Below are positions 9,758-19,045 of a DNA stretch of 64,000 nucleotides, piece after piece. The notes beneath the pieces are model-generated. The model saw nothing but the letters and a program-made list of their open reading frames with translations, did not search any database and was not told the DNA's origin. The DNA comes from Glycocaulis sp. (lineage in GTDB: Bacteria > Pseudomonadota > Alphaproteobacteria > Caulobacterales > Maricaulaceae): positions 39,481 through 103,480 of the forward strand of contig JAIUMI010000010.1 in NCBI GenBank assembly GCA_022565665.1. The letters are read 5' to 3'. The position numbers and the translations under genes are program-made. Numbering within the stretch: the stretch's first letter is position 1; the number at the start of each line of letters is the position of its first letter.

Positions 9758-10144
9758 ATGCGTGGCGAGGGCGTCAGGGCGCAGGGCCGCGAACGCCGTA
9801 CCCCCTTTCTAGCAGGCCCCACCCTGCTGCTGGCAAGCCTGAGTTCAGCGGGACTCGGCTTTTACGGCCTGACCCTGTGGCCGCAAGCGCGCCTGCTGCT
9901 GGCTACGGCGCAGGCAGAAGGGGCGCATCCCTACGCGCTGATCGCCGCTCAGGCCCTGCTCATGGCCGGGCCGTGGATCGCGCTTGCCTCGGTGCTGATC
10001 GGCTGGCCGGTGTTTTTCACGCGGCGGCCGGGCGCGGGCGTAATGTGGGTCTTCCTGCCGCCGGTGATCTGGGTCTGCGCGGTGATGGCGTATCTCGCGG
10101 TCACCACCATGTTCTGCGACGGGCTGGTGACCTGCGGGGTGTGA
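9758..10144 (+). CDS. Small membrane protein of unknown function
   Basis: 128 aa, not recognised. A basic N-terminus (MRGEGVRAQGRERR) precedes three hydrophobic segments, about res. 15-35, 50-75 and 85-115, so it is probably a three-helix inner-membrane protein with the N-terminus inside. ATG 9758 is chosen because GGGAGGGAGG lies just upstream; a much longer in-frame ORF reaching to 9032 is an antisense shadow of xthA. It is divergent from xthA, with 51 bp between the starts. Confidence 0.6.
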   Translation: MRGEGVRAQGRERRTPFLAGPTLLLASLSSAGLGFYGLTLWPQARLLLATAQAEGAHPYALIAAQALLMAGPWIALASVLIGWPVFFTRRPGAGVMWVFLPPVIWVCAVMAYLAVTTMFCDGLVTCGV

Positions 10145-10155
10145 GGGGTTCGCCG

Positions 10156-10180
10156 TTTCACCGGCGTTCGCCGGAAAAAC
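10156..10180. repeat. Short REP-type hairpin
   Basis: Perfect palindrome CCGGCGTTCGCCGG (10161-10174) flanked by TTTCA and AAAAAC, between two convergent genes. Its core matches the hairpins at 19646-19671 and 47375-47400, so it looks like a short member of that repeat type rather than a terminator; there is no T-run. Confidence 0.6.
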
Positions 10181-10196
10181 GAAGGAGAAGGATTCC

Positions 10197-10868
10197 CTAA
10201 AACCCCTCAAACTCCGCGATCTCGTCGATCCCGGCCCGGCGTGAGCGCAGCTGGTTCACCTTGGCGGATGTGTCGGCATACCCCAGCGCCATGCCGCAAT
10301 AGACGATCTCGGGCGCTTCGACGCCGAGCGCGCCTGCCACGGTCTTGCTGTGCGGCGTCCAGGCTTCCTGCATGCAGGAAGCCAGGCCGCGCGCCTCTGC
10401 CGCGAGGCAGATACTCATCATGAACATGCCCAGATGCGCCCACTGATTGGGGTTCATGCGCTCATCGATGAGGAAGAAGAGGCCCACCGGCGCGCCGAAG
10501 AACTGATAGTTCGCCATCAGGTGCGCCAGACGCGCGCCCTTGTCCTCGCGCGGTATGCCCAGAAGCGCATACATGTCCTCGCCCACCTGATAGCGGCGCG
10601 AGCGATAGGGCTCCCACAGGCTTTCGGGGTAAACGGGAAAATCCGCCTCATTGGTGAAGGGATCGGTGGCCAGCTTTGCCTGCACCGCGTCGATGACGCG
10701 CTGGCGCGCCTCGCCGGCCACCACTTTCACCCGCCAGGGCTGGAGATTGCCGCCCGAAGCCGCCCAGCGTGCCTCATCCAGAATGGCGCGCACCTCCGCC
10801 TCGCTGACGGGCGTGTCCAGAAACGCGCGCGTGGAGATGCGCTGCTTCAAGGCGGTGGCAACGTCCAT
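10197..10868 (-). CDS. Nitroreductase family protein
   Basis: FMN-dependent oxidoreductase fold, 223 aa. The N-terminus MDVATALKQRISTRAFLD contains the FMN-phosphate-binding RxSTR pattern; WAASGGNLQPWRVKVVAG and the C-terminal IVYCGMALGYAD match the family, as does the mid-region QWAHLGMFMMSICLAAEARGLASCMQEAW. The physiological substrate is unknown (nitroaromatics, quinones or flavin). ATG 10868 has GGGGGAAG upstream. It follows erpA by 22 bp on the same strand. Confidence 0.88.
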   Translation of the reverse strand: MDVATALKQRISTRAFLDTPVSEAEVRAILDEARWAASGGNLQPWRVKVVAGEARQRVIDAVQAKLATDPFTNEADFPVYPESLWEPYRSRRYQVGEDMYALLGIPREDKGARLAHLMANYQFFGAPVGLFFLIDERMNPNQWAHLGMFMMSICLAAEARGLASCMQEAWTPHSKTVAGALGVEAPEIVYCGMALGYADTSAKVNQLRSRRAGIDEIAEFEGF

Positions 10869-10890
10869 GAACTTCCCCCGGATCAATATG

Positions 10891-11220
10891 TCAGATGGAA
10901 AAGCTGGTCCCGCACCCGCACGCGGCCGTGGCGTTGGGATTTGTGATCCTGAAGGCGGCGCCGATCAGCTCGTCAGCGTAATCGAGCTCGGACCCGGCGA
11001 GGAAATCCATGCTCATCGGGTCGACCAGCACGGTCGCGCCGTCGCGCTCGATCGCGAGATCGTCCTCTGCGCGCGCGGTTTCCAGATCGAACTTGTAGGA
11101 AAAACCCGAACAGCCGCCGCCCACGACCGATACGCGTAAATACTGCGCGCCCTGGCTCGCCAGGATCGTATTGATCTGCCGCGCGGCATTTTCAGACAGG
11201 GTAAGCGGGATCTCGCTCAT
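10891..11220 (-). CDS. erpA: A-type iron-sulfur carrier (ErpA/IscA family)
   Basis: 109 aa scaffold/carrier delivering Fe-S clusters to apo-proteins. The three ligand cysteines are present: Cys37 in GGGCSGFSY and Cys101/Cys103 in ACGCGTSF. The body (LRVSVVGGG, VLVDPMSMDFLAGSELDY) is typical. The erpA symbol is an assignment within the HesB/IscA/ErpA family; SufA or IscA cannot be excluded. sufE lies elsewhere in the window. It is divergent from dgt with 88 bp between, and upstream of the nitroreductase gene. Confidence 0.9.
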   Translation of the reverse strand: MSEIPLTLSENAARQINTILASQGAQYLRVSVVGGGCSGFSYKFDLETARAEDDLAIERDGATVLVDPMSMDFLAGSELDYADELIGAAFRITNPNATAACGCGTSFSI

Positions 11221-11308
11221 GGGCAGTGCGGTTCCAGACAGGACAACTCTCCGATATATGGACGTATTGCCTGCAGGAATAAAGGCTGGCCGATGAGGAA
11301 ACAGGAAA

Positions 11309-12484
11309 ATGGCTTTTGAACGCGCGCCCTATGCCTGCGATCCGGCCCGTTCGCGCGGGCGTCATTTTCCCGAAGCCGAAAGCGCCACCCGCACGCCCTT
11401 CCAGCGCGACCGCGACCGCATCATCCATTCCAGTGCGTTCCGTCGGCTGAAGGAGAAGACGCAGGTCTTCGTCGCCCATGAGGGCGATCATTACCGCACG
11501 CGCCTGACCCATTCGCTGGAGGTGGCGCAGATTGCCCGCACGTTGGCGCGCGCGCTGCAGGTGGACGAAGACCTCGCCGAGGCCGCAGCCCTTGCTCACG
11601 ATCTCGGCCATCCCCCGTTTGGCCATTCCGGCGAGGATGGGTTGGCCGAAGCGATGGCGGGTTTTGGCGGGTTTGACCACAACGCCCAGACGCTGCGCGT
11701 GATCACGCGGCTGGAGCGGCGCTATCCGCGCTTTGACGGGCTGAACCTGGCCTGGGAGACGCTGGAAGGCGTCGTGAAGCATAACGGCCCGCTGATGAAG
11801 AAGGGCGATGATCCGGCGAGCCTGCCCTGGGGCTTTACCGCCTATGAGGACTGGGAGGCGCTGGAGCTGCACACCCACTCATCGGTGGAGGCGCAGATCG
11901 CGGCCCTGTCGGATGATATCGCCTACAATAATCACGATATCGATGACGGGCTGAGGGCGGGCATACTGAAACTCGACGAGGTGATGGCCCTGCCGCTGGC
12001 CGGCGAGGTGTTTGCCGGCGTGCGGGCCGAATATCCCGATATCGGAACCAGCCTGATGATCCATGAGGCCGTGCGCCGTCTGATCGGGCTGATGGTCAAT
12101 GACGTGCTGGATGAAACTCGCGCGCGGATCGCGGCCTCGGGCGTGAAATCGGCAGAAGATGTGCGCGCGCTCGACCATGCGCTGGTCGCGTTTTCAGAGC
12201 CGATGATGGAGAAGCTCTCGGCGGTGCGGCGCTTCCTCTACGCAAACATGTATCTGCAATACAAGGTGAAACGGGCCAAGGAGAAGGGCAAGCGCATCGT
12301 GCGCGACCTGTTCGCGGCCTTCCTTGAGGATCCTGCCTTGTTGCCGACCGAGTTCCAGCACCAGGCCGATGCTGCATCCAGCCCGGTGACGGCGCGTGTG
12401 GTGTGCGATTACATTGCCGGGATGACGGACCGCTACGCGATTGACGAGCACCGCAAGCTTTTTCATGTGGAAGCCTGGCGCTGA
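11309..12484 (+). CDS. dgt: dGTP triphosphohydrolase-like protein
   Basis: 391 aa HD-domain phosphohydrolase of the Dgt family, type 2-like. Releases triphosphate from dNTPs and so affects dNTP pools. The HD motif is intact: [15 protein letters not shown] (His68), [16 protein letters not shown] (His97/Asp98) and a later Asp in [16 protein letters not shown]. The entry [13 protein letters not shown] is characteristic. It is full length, divergent from erpA, and followed 91 bp later by the SPOR-nagZ-scpAB operon. Confidence 0.93.
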   Translation: MAFERAPYACDPARSRGRHFPEAESATRTPFQRDRDRIIHSSAFRRLKEKTQVFVAHEGDHYRTRLTHSLEVAQIARTLARALQVDEDLAEAAALAHDLGHPPFGHSGEDGLAEAMAGFGGFDHNAQTLRVITRLERRYPRFDGLNLAWETLEGVVKHNGPLMKKGDDPASLPWGFTAYEDWEALELHTHSSVEAQIAALSDDIAYNNHDIDDGLRAGILKLDEVMALPLAGEVFAGVRAEYPDIGTSLMIHEAVRRLIGLMVNDVLDETRARIAASGVKSAEDVRALDHALVAFSEPMMEKLSAVRRFLYANMYLQYKVKRAKEKGKRIVRDLFAAFLEDPALLPTEFQHQADAASSPVTARVVCDYIAGMTDRYAIDEHRKLFHVEAWR

Positions 12485-12507
12485 TTGCAGGCGCGGCGCT
12501 TCACATC

Positions 12508-12523
12508 TTGATACTCTGTTAAC
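12508..12523 (+). promoter_or_regulatory. Candidate CtrA-type site upstream of the SPOR operon
   Basis: TTGA-N7-TTAAC, one mismatch from TTAA-N7-TTAAC, located 53 bp before the SPOR gene ATG. Position and spacing suit a cell-cycle promoter, but one site is weak evidence. Confidence 0.35.
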
Positions 12524-12575
12524 GAACAGCGCGCGCTACTGATTCGCGCCAAGCCATACTGGATACAGGATCAAC

Positions 12576-13400
12576 ATGTCCGCCAGGGACCGGTACAGCC
12601 AGAGCTATTCGCCTGCCGATGACGATTTCGACACGTTCGATGCGCGTGAGGACGGACATGGCCGGCGCGGGCCGATCCTGCTGCTGGCCGCTGCCGTGGT
12701 GCTGGTCCTGTTCCTCGGCGTGGTGTGGAGCGCGTATAATCTGGGCGTGCGCGAGCGCAATACCGCCCCCATCCTCACCGCCGACAGCCAGCCCTGGCGC
12801 GTGGCCCCCACCGATCCGGGCGGCGTCGAAACTCCCGGCCAGGACATTGAGGCCTACCGCCTGCGTGAGCGCGAGCAGGCACGCGTTGAAACGGCAGAAA
12901 TCGATGCGACGGTGCGTCCGGGGCCGGAAGAGCCGGTGTCGGCGCCGGAGCGCCCGCCCCTGACGGTGGAGACCGAAGATACTGACCGGCTGGAACGGCC
13001 CCGCGGCAGCGAGCCTGCTGACGAGCCGGAGACCGCGCCTGAGCCTGCGCCCGAACCGGCGCGCGAGCGTGAGACGGAGCCGGTGCAGCGGGCCGAAGCA
13101 CCGGCCGAGCAGCCCGCCGCATCGCGTCCTGCTCCTGCGGCCAGCGCCAGCGGCAATTTCGTGGTCCAGATCGCCGCCTTCCGCACTATCGAGGAAGCCG
13201 AGGAGGCGTGGATCGCCTTCATCGCGCGCTTTCCCGATCTGGCGGGCGGGCGCAGCCCCTCCATCGTGGAGGCCAATCTGGGTGCGCGCGGCATTTATCA
13301 CCGCCTGCGCATTGCCGGGTTCGAGACGCGCGATGAAGCCTCGCGCTATTGCCAGACCCTGTCCTCGCGCGGGCAGGACTGCCTGGTGGCCGCAAGGTGA
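12576..13400 (+). CDS. SPOR-domain envelope protein
   Basis: 274 aa bitopic membrane protein. A charged cytoplasmic N-terminus, one transmembrane segment (about res. 30-52, ILLLAAAVVLVLFLGVVW), a long Pro/Glu/Ala-rich periplasmic linker (about 75-185), then a C-terminal SPOR domain (about 190-274: FVVQIAAFRTIEEAEEAW to CQTLSSRGQDCLVAA). SPOR domains bind denuded septal glycans, so a role at the division septum is likely. Its stop overlaps the GTG of nagZ by 4 bp, indicating translational coupling. Confidence 0.9.
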   Translation: MSARDRYSQSYSPADDDFDTFDAREDGHGRRGPILLLAAAVVLVLFLGVVWSAYNLGVRERNTAPILTADSQPWRVAPTDPGGVETPGQDIEAYRLREREQARVETAEIDATVRPGPEEPVSAPERPPLTVETEDTDRLERPRGSEPADEPETAPEPAPEPARERETEPVQRAEAPAEQPAASRPAPAASASGNFVVQIAAFRTIEEAEEAWIAFIARFPDLAGGRSPSIVEANLGARGIYHRLRIAGFETRDEASRYCQTLSSRGQDCLVAAR

Positions 13401-14431
13401 GCGCAAGCGCCGCGATATATGGCGTTTCCGGCGAGGTGCTGACACCCGACGAGAAAGCTTTCCTGCGCGATGCGAACCCCTGGGGCTTCATACTCTTTGG
13501 GCGCAATATCGACCGGCCCAAACAGATCGTGCGCCTCGTCAATGATCTGCGCGACTGCGTGGGTTGGGATGCACCCGTTTTCCTTGATCAGGAAGGCGGA
13601 CGGGTGCAGCGCCTGAAAGCCCCCACATGGCGCGCCGCGTCGCCTGCAGCGCGCTTTGGCGAGCTGTGGGACCGGGAACCGGAACTGGCGCTGGAGGCTG
13701 TACGCCTCAATCACCGGCTGCTCGCGCAGGAGTTGCGTGATCTGGGCATTGATTGCGACTGCGCGCCGGTGGTGGACCTCGCTATTCCCGGCGCAGACGC
13801 AGTGATTGGCGACCGTGCCTTCCACGCCGAACCCGGCTCCGTCGCCGAGATGGCGCGCGCGGCGCTGGCGGGGCTGAAGGATCAGGGCGTGGCCGGCGTC
13901 ATCAAGCATATTCCCGGCCATGGCCGCGCCGATGCTGACAGCCATTTCGCCCTGCCCGTTGTGCGCGAGGACCACGAGACCCTGCACAACACAGACTTTG
14001 CGGCCTTCCGGGGCGTGGCTGACGCTGCGCCCATGGCGATGACGGCCCATGTCACCTTCACCGCCATTGACCCTGAAAACTGCGCCACCCTGTCAAAGGA
14101 TGTGATCGCGCAGATCATCCGCGGGGAGATGGCCTTTGACGGCCTTCTGATGAGCGATGATCTCTCCATGAAGGCGCTGGACGGTACGCTGCGCCAGCGC
14201 GGGGAGCGTGCGCTCAGTGCGGGTTGCGACATGCTGCTCCACTGCAATGGCGAGCGCGCCGAAATGGTGGAGGTCGCCCATGCCGCCATCAGTCTCTCCG
14301 GCAAGGCGCTGGAGCGGGCCAAAGCCGCAGAAGAGGCGCGCGGGACGCCGGCCGGTCTGGACGTGGCCGCCACCAATGACGCCATGGCGCGCTGCTTTGC
14401 AGAAGCCGGGCTGGAGGCACCCGCGCCATGA
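13397..14431 (+). CDS. nagZ: Beta-N-acetylhexosaminidase (GH3)
   Basis: Cytosolic peptidoglycan-recycling enzyme removing GlcNAc from 1,6-anhydroMurNAc products. 344 aa. Conserved blocks: DQEGGRVQRL, CAPVVDLAIPGADAVIGDRAF, KHIPGHGRADADSHFALP (catalytic His/Asp loop) and LMSDDLSMKAL (nucleophile Asp). The GTG start at 13397 overlaps the upstream TGA as GTGA; an in-frame ATG further upstream lies inside the SPOR gene. It ends overlapping scpA by ATGA. Coupling of septal SPOR, peptidoglycan recycling and ScpAB is a known alphaproteobacterial order. Confidence 0.95.
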   Translation: MSASAAIYGVSGEVLTPDEKAFLRDANPWGFILFGRNIDRPKQIVRLVNDLRDCVGWDAPVFLDQEGGRVQRLKAPTWRAASPAARFGELWDREPELALEAVRLNHRLLAQELRDLGIDCDCAPVVDLAIPGADAVIGDRAFHAEPGSVAEMARAALAGLKDQGVAGVIKHIPGHGRADADSHFALPVVREDHETLHNTDFAAFRGVADAAPMAMTAHVTFTAIDPENCATLSKDVIAQIIRGEMAFDGLLMSDDLSMKALDGTLRQRGERALSAGCDMLLHCNGERAEMVEVAHAAISLSGKALERAKAAEEARGTPAGLDVAATNDAMARCFAEAGLEAPAP

Positions 14432-15234
14432 GCGATCTGTTCGAGGAAGATGTCCGCTTTGAAGCGGCGGGGGACGCCGACGAGACGGGCAATGCCCTGA
14501 TCCTGGAGCTGGATGGCTGGGAAGGCCCGCTGCACCTGCTCTTGCATCTGGCGCGCAAGAACAAGGTGGATCTGGCCAAGATTTCCATTCTGGCCCTGGC
14601 CGAGCAATATCTGATCTTCATCGAGGCGGCGCGAGAAAAGCGGCTGGATATCGCAGCGGAATATCTCGTCATGGCGGCCTGGCTCGCCTATCTGAAATCG
14701 CGCCTGCTCCTGCCCAAGCCCCGGCCTGACACCGATGAGCCGGAGCCGGAAATGATGGCGGCTGCGCTTGCCTTCCGCCTGATGCGGCTCGATGCGATGC
14801 GCGCAGGGGGAGAAGCGCTTTATGACAGACATCTCCTGAAGCGTGACGTGTTCACGCGCGGCGCGCCCGAAGGTGTGCGCTCCATCCGTGCACCGCAATA
14901 TGAGGCGAGCCTGTTCGACCTGCTCAAGGCCTATGCAGGCACGCGCGAGAAATACGCCTTCTCCACCTACCGGCCTGAAACGCCGCGCGTCTATTCGCTG
15001 GAAGCGGCCCGGGCGCGGCTCAGCATACTGGCCAAGCGCCTGACGGGGTGGGAGCGGCTGGACGCGCTGATCCCGGGTGAGGGCGAGCTGGGGCCGGATG
15101 CCCCGCCACCGGAATCCCTGATGGCATCCTCACTTCTGGCGGCGCTGGAAATCACCAAGGATGGCGAGGCGTCCCTGCGGCAGGACGAAACCTATGGGCC
15201 CGTCTGGATGCGCGGTCAGGAGGGCCGGCCATGA
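14428..15234 (+). CDS. scpA: Segregation and condensation protein A
   Basis: Kleisin subunit of the SMC-ScpAB condensin, 268 aa. The N-terminal SMC-neck binding part reads ALILELDGWEGPLHLLLHLARKNKVDLAKISILALAEQYL; ALEYLVMAAWLAYLKSRLLLP-like sequence follows, and a C-terminal winged-helix-like end. Start and stop both overlap the neighbours by 4 bp (nagZ/scpA and scpA/scpB), giving tight stoichiometric expression with ScpB. Confidence 0.96.
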   Translation: MSDLFEEDVRFEAAGDADETGNALILELDGWEGPLHLLLHLARKNKVDLAKISILALAEQYLIFIEAAREKRLDIAAEYLVMAAWLAYLKSRLLLPKPRPDTDEPEPEMMAAALAFRLMRLDAMRAGGEALYDRHLLKRDVFTRGAPEGVRSIRAPQYEASLFDLLKAYAGTREKYAFSTYRPETPRVYSLEAARARLSILAKRLTGWERLDALIPGEGELGPDAPPPESLMASSLLAALEITKDGEASLRQDETYGPVWMRGQEGRP

Positions 15235-15977
15235 GCGATCCGATAGCCGAGGCGATTGCCCGCCTGCGCGCCCGCCAGGGCCCGCAAGACGGCGATGGCG
15301 TGTCCGGCCCGCACGAGATCGCCGAGCCGTCAGAACGCGCCCTGCGTATGGCCGAAGCGCTGCTGTTTGCCGCCTCTGAACCGCTGGATGCCGAGACGCT
15401 GGCCGCGCGCCTTCCGGCCGGCACCGATATTCCCGCCACCGTCGCCGCCCTGCAAAAGCGCTATGAGAATGCAGGGGTCCGTGTCAGCGAGGTAGGCGGG
15501 CGCTGGCGGTTTGAAACCGCGCCTGATCTTGCCCATCTGCTCGCGGAAGTGCGCGAGGAACCGAAAAAGCTCTCCCAGGCCGCGCTGGAGACGCTCTCCA
15601 TCATCGCCTATCACCAGCCGGTCACGCGCGCCGAGATCGAGGAGATACGCGGCGTGGCCGTTTCCAAGGGCACGATCGACCTGTTGTTCGAGCTGAAATG
15701 GATACGCCTGCGCGGCCGCCGCCGCAGCCCCGGCCGGCCTGTCACTTTCGGTACGACGGACGCGTTCCTTGAGTATTTCGGCCTTGCTGCGATCACCGAC
15801 CTGCCGGGGCTGGGCGATCTCAAGGCAGCCGGGCTGCTATCATCGCGCCTGCCGGCCAATTTCGACATTCCAGACCCGGCCCGCCTTGCCGACAATGAAG
15901 ACCCGCTGGACGATGGCGAGGAGGCCCGCTTCCACCTCGACTTCCTTGAAGGGGCCGAGGACGGGCGGGAGGAATAG
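15231..15977 (+). CDS. scpB: Segregation and condensation protein B
   Basis: 248 aa. Two winged-helix domains: ALRMAEALLFAASEPLDAETLAARLP at about 35-60, and LSQAALETLSIIAYHQPVTRAEIEEIRGVAVSKGT with FGTTDAFLEYFGL in the second. The acidic tail (about 215-248) is variable in the family. It is the last gene of the operon and ends 8 bp from the convergent stop of the ScfR regulator. Confidence 0.96.
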   Translation: MSDPIAEAIARLRARQGPQDGDGVSGPHEIAEPSERALRMAEALLFAASEPLDAETLAARLPAGTDIPATVAALQKRYENAGVRVSEVGGRWRFETAPDLAHLLAEVREEPKKLSQAALETLSIIAYHQPVTRAEIEEIRGVAVSKGTIDLLFELKWIRLRGRRRSPGRPVTFGTTDAFLEYFGLAAITDLPGLGDLKAAGLLSSRLPANFDIPDPARLADNEDPLDDGEEARFHLDFLEGAEDGREE

Positions 15978-15985
15978 GGCGCGCC

Positions 15986-17389
15986 TCACCCGAAGCTGAA
16001 CGGGCTGGCACCGCGCACATGGGTGTCAAAGCGCAAGGAGCGCTGCAATGGCGGGAAGGCGCGTTCGGCGCAGTCAGCCCGCTCGCACAGACGGCAGGAC
16101 AGGCCGATTCCCGAAGGGGTATCCTGCGGCGCGGCGTAGCCCAACCGGTGGGCCTCCTTCATCTCGCAGCCCAGCGCCACAACCGATAGGCTAGCCGTAC
16201 CGCCGGGCAGGATGCGCTCCACCGCGCGCGCGATGGAGAGATATTGCGACCCGTCGGTCAGTTCGACCGCCTGCACATGCACCCGCTCGGGCATGCGCAG
16301 CGCATCATGCAGCCGCCAGCGCACGCAGCTCCCCCCTGACCGGGCAAACGGGATCACCCCGCCGCCAAACCGCTTGGTGATATTACCGGCTGCATCGGTC
16401 TTCATCATGAAGAAGGGTACGCCGCGGCGCGCCGGACGGTTCAGCGTGGTGAAGCGATGGCAGACCTGTTCAAAGCTCGCCCCGAAGCGCCGGGCCAGAA
16501 GATCAATGTCATAGCGGCTGGCTTCTGCCGCCTCGAAAACCCGGTCATAGGGCATGAGCAGGGCCGCCGCCGTGTAGCTCGCCAGGCTCGCCCGGTAGAG
16601 CCGGGCCGCCGCCGGATCGGGGAAGGCGGCACGCGCGACCTGCGCATCCAGCGCCTCGGCGCAATCGAGCAGCACGACAGCCGTCGCGGTGTGGAAGAGG
16701 CGGGCAGGCGCGGAGAGGCGCTCGGCCAGCAGGAGCTTGCGGGCGTGGAAATCGAACCGGCGCTGCGCCCCGCCCATCACTTCGTCATCATAGGTGCGTA
16801 TCGCCGCGCCGTGCTGGCTGCGCAGCCAGAGGGCAAGACCGGCCTCGGCCCCTTCCTCGTCCAGCCTGGCGGACGCACGCAAGCGGCTGGCTGCCTCCTC
16901 CAGCGCGGGGAAATGGTTCTGCGCATTGTCCAGCGCATCGCGCACCGCCTCCAGCGCGGAATAGACCTGCCCGCCTGCCCCGTCACCCAGCCGTGCGGCT
17001 AGATCAGCCGTGGCGGCCTGCGTCTCCCGGTAAGCCAGATATAGCCGGGCAAAGCCCTCAGCCGCGCGCGGGTGGGCATCAGCCAGCTCGCGTATGTCGC
17101 GCGCATCCAGCTCCGCGCCCTTCAGCACCGGGTCGGAGAGCGCCTCTGTCAGATCGGTGACAAGCTGGCGGTCGGCTTCACTGGCAAAGGCGCGCACGTC
17201 GATGTCGTATTGCTCGGCCAGCGCCAGCAGGACGCGCGCGGTGAGCGGGCGCTGATTGCGCTCCAGCAGCGTCAGGTAGCTGGCGGAAATGCCAAGGCTG
17301 GCCGCAAACTCGCCCTGCGACTGCCCCAGCTCCCGGCGCAGACGGCGCAGGCGCGCGCCCGCAAACAGCTTGCCCTGCGTCTCTTCCAT
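15986..17389 (-). CDS. XRE-family short-chain acyl-CoA-type regulator (ScfR/RamB-like)
   Basis: 467 aa. N-terminal XRE helix-turn-helix (res. 8-65: LRRLRRELGQSQGEFAASLGISASYLTLLERNQRPLT), a central degenerate ImmA/IrrE-like region (AALLMPYDRVFEAAEASRYDIDLLARRFGASFEQVCHR) and a C-terminal DUF2083-type domain with a Cys cluster (LSCRLCERADC). This architecture is that of RamB, PccR and MccR, which control acetate, propionate and glyoxylate genes in response to acyl-CoA. It is divergent from aceA across 158 bp containing a perfect inverted repeat, which supports control of aceA and itself. Confidence 0.88.
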   Translation of the reverse strand: MEETQGKLFAGARLRRLRRELGQSQGEFAASLGISASYLTLLERNQRPLTARVLLALAEQYDIDVRAFASEADRQLVTDLTEALSDPVLKGAELDARDIRELADAHPRAAEGFARLYLAYRETQAATADLAARLGDGAGGQVYSALEAVRDALDNAQNHFPALEEAASRLRASARLDEEGAEAGLALWLRSQHGAAIRTYDDEVMGGAQRRFDFHARKLLLAERLSAPARLFHTATAVVLLDCAEALDAQVARAAFPDPAAARLYRASLASYTAAALLMPYDRVFEAAEASRYDIDLLARRFGASFEQVCHRFTTLNRPARRGVPFFMMKTDAAGNITKRFGGGVIPFARSGGSCVRWRLHDALRMPERVHVQAVELTDGSQYLSIARAVERILPGGTASLSVVALGCEMKEAHRLGYAAPQDTPSGIGLSCRLCERADCAERAFPPLQRSLRFDTHVRGASPFSFG

Positions 17390-17410
17390 GGCGGCGTCTC
17401 CGGTACAATT

Positions 17411-17458
17411 TGTATGAAATTTACATAATCACAGACTTAGGTATACAGATTTCATACA
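17411..17458. promoter_or_regulatory. Perfect inverted repeat, candidate ScfR operator
   Basis: TGTATGAAAT (17411-17420) and its exact reverse complement ATTTCATACA (17449-17458), 28 bp apart, in the AT-rich divergent region between the ScfR gene and aceA. The left half lies 22 bp from the regulator start, suiting autorepression; the right half is 90 bp from the aceA start. Confidence 0.55.
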
Positions 17459-17547
17459 GCCCTGCCTCATTTCACAGCTGAAAACTCTCCCCCGTTCCCA
17501 CATGCATTGTAAAACCCTCACAAGTTTCTTGATGAGGGAGGTCAGCC

Positions 17548-18843
17548 ATGACCACATTCTACGATCTCGTTCCCGCCGCTGCTCCTGGCCGCTTTGACGG
17601 CATTGAGCGCAATTACACCGCCGAAGAGGTGATCAAGCTGCGCGGCTCCGTGCAGGTCAGCCATACGCTCGCCGAGCGCGGTGCGGCCCGCCTGTGGCAG
17701 CTCCTCAAGACCGAGCCCTACATCAATGCGCTGGGCGCTCTTTCGGGCAATCAGGCCATGCAGATGGTGCGCGCAGGGCTGAAAGCCATCTACCTCTCCG
17801 GCTGGCAGGTGGCGGCGGACGCCAACACCGCAGGGGCGATGTATCCCGACCAGTCGCTCTACCCGGCCAATTCCGCGCCGGAGCTGGCCCGCAAGATCAA
17901 CCGCACGCTCCAGCGCGCTGACCAGATCGAAGTTGCCGAGACCGGCAAGGCGAGCCGCGACTGGTTTGCCCCCATTGTGGCCGATGCCGAGGCCGGCTTT
18001 GGCGGCACGCTGAACTGCTTTGAGATCATGAAGGCCTTCATCGAGGCGGGTGCGGCAGGCGTCCACTTCGAGGATCAGGTGGCAGCCGAGAAGAAGTGCG
18101 GGCATCTGGGCGGCAAGGTGCTGATCCCGACGAGCCAGCACGAGCGCAACCTGAATGCCGCGCGCCTCGCGGCTGATATTATGGGGGTGCCGACCATCAC
18201 GGTCGCGCGTACCGATGCAGAGAGCGCGACCCTCATCAACTCCGATATTGATGAACGCGATCACGAGTTCATCGATTTCGATGCGGGCCGCACGGCGGAA
18301 GGCTTCTTCCGGCTGAAAAAGGGCGTCGGCGTCGAGCACTGCATCAAGCGCGGCCTTGCTTACGCGAAGGTGGCTGACCTCCTCTGGTGGGAGACCTCCA
18401 AGCCCAATCTGGAGGAGGCAAAGCGCTTTGCCGAAGCCATCCAGAAAGCCTATCCTGGCAAGATGATGGCCTATAACTGCTCGCCTTCCTTCAACTGGGA
18501 AAAGAACCTCGACAAGGCCACCATCGAGACCTACCAGCGCGAGCTGGGCGCTATGGGCTACAAGTTCCAGTTCGTGACGCTCGCCGGCTTCCACCAGCTC
18601 AATTTCGGCATGTTCGAGCTCGCCCGCGGCTATCGCGATCGCGGCATGGGCGCGTATTCGGAGCTGCAACAGGCCGAGTTCGCCGCCGAGAAGGATGGCT
18701 ACACCGCCACGCGCCACCAGCGCGAGGTTGGCACCGGCTATTTCGATCTCGTCAACCTCACCCTGTCGGGCGGGGAAGCCACCACCACGGCCATGGGCGA
18801 GAGCACCGAAACCGACCAGTTCAAGGCAACGGCGGCGGAGTAG
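17548..18843 (+). CDS. aceA: Isocitrate lyase
   Basis: First enzyme of the glyoxylate shunt: isocitrate to glyoxylate plus succinate. 431 aa, the prokaryotic short form. Catalytic signature KKCGHLGGK with Cys184; substrate/Mg region [26 protein letters not shown] near res. 310. GAGGGAGG lies 7-14 nt upstream of the ATG. aceB follows after the RraA-like gene, so both shunt enzymes are within 4 kb. Likely controlled by the divergent ScfR regulator. Confidence 0.98.
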   Translation: MTTFYDLVPAAAPGRFDGIERNYTAEEVIKLRGSVQVSHTLAERGAARLWQLLKTEPYINALGALSGNQAMQMVRAGLKAIYLSGWQVAADANTAGAMYPDQSLYPANSAPELARKINRTLQRADQIEVAETGKASRDWFAPIVADAEAGFGGTLNCFEIMKAFIEAGAAGVHFEDQVAAEKKCGHLGGKVLIPTSQHERNLNAARLAADIMGVPTITVARTDAESATLINSDIDERDHEFIDFDAGRTAEGFFRLKKGVGVEHCIKRGLAYAKVADLLWWETSKPNLEEAKRFAEAIQKAYPGKMMAYNCSPSFNWEKNLDKATIETYQRELGAMGYKFQFVTLAGFHQLNFGMFELARGYRDRGMGAYSELQQAEFAAEKDGYTATRHQREVGTGYFDLVNLTLSGGEATTTAMGESTETDQFKATAAE

Positions 18844-18851
18844 CGAAAAGC

Positions 18852-19030
18852 TGTCATGGCCCGGCCGAGCGCGAGCGAGGTCCGGGCCACCCATGCCTGA
18901 GAGGTAAAATTTCGGGCCGCAAGGGCGACCGCCCGCCCGCGATTTTTCGCGGAACATCGCAATGCGGATGCGTTGCGGAGCTAAAGAGGAATGGGTCCCC
19001 CGGACCGCTACGCGGCCGGAGGATGACACT
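18852..19030. repeat. Two-arm palindromic element, copy A
   Basis: Left arm 18852-18905 (TGTCATGGCCCGGCC ... CCACCCATGCCTGAG), right arm 18989-19030 in inverted orientation (GAATGGGTCCCCCGGACCGC ... GGATGACA). Between the arms is part of the second module (Cgcgatttttcgcggaacat type, 18938-18980), also found in copies C and D. Lies between aceA and the RraA-like gene. Confidence 0.8.
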
Positions 19031-19045
19031 GAGGTAAGAGCTCAC

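Noticed and set aside
10156-10180. Hairpin as terminator for the convergent genes
   Set aside because: No T-run on either strand; it matches the REP hairpins at 19646 and 47375 instead.
18852-19030. Palindromic repeats as a CRISPR array or tRNA-like RNA
   Set aside because: Arms are inverted, not direct, with no regular spacers and no cas genes in the window.
18962-19045. Upstream start for the RraA-like gene
   Set aside because: The added codons lie inside the palindromic repeat and RraA proteins begin at the chosen Met.
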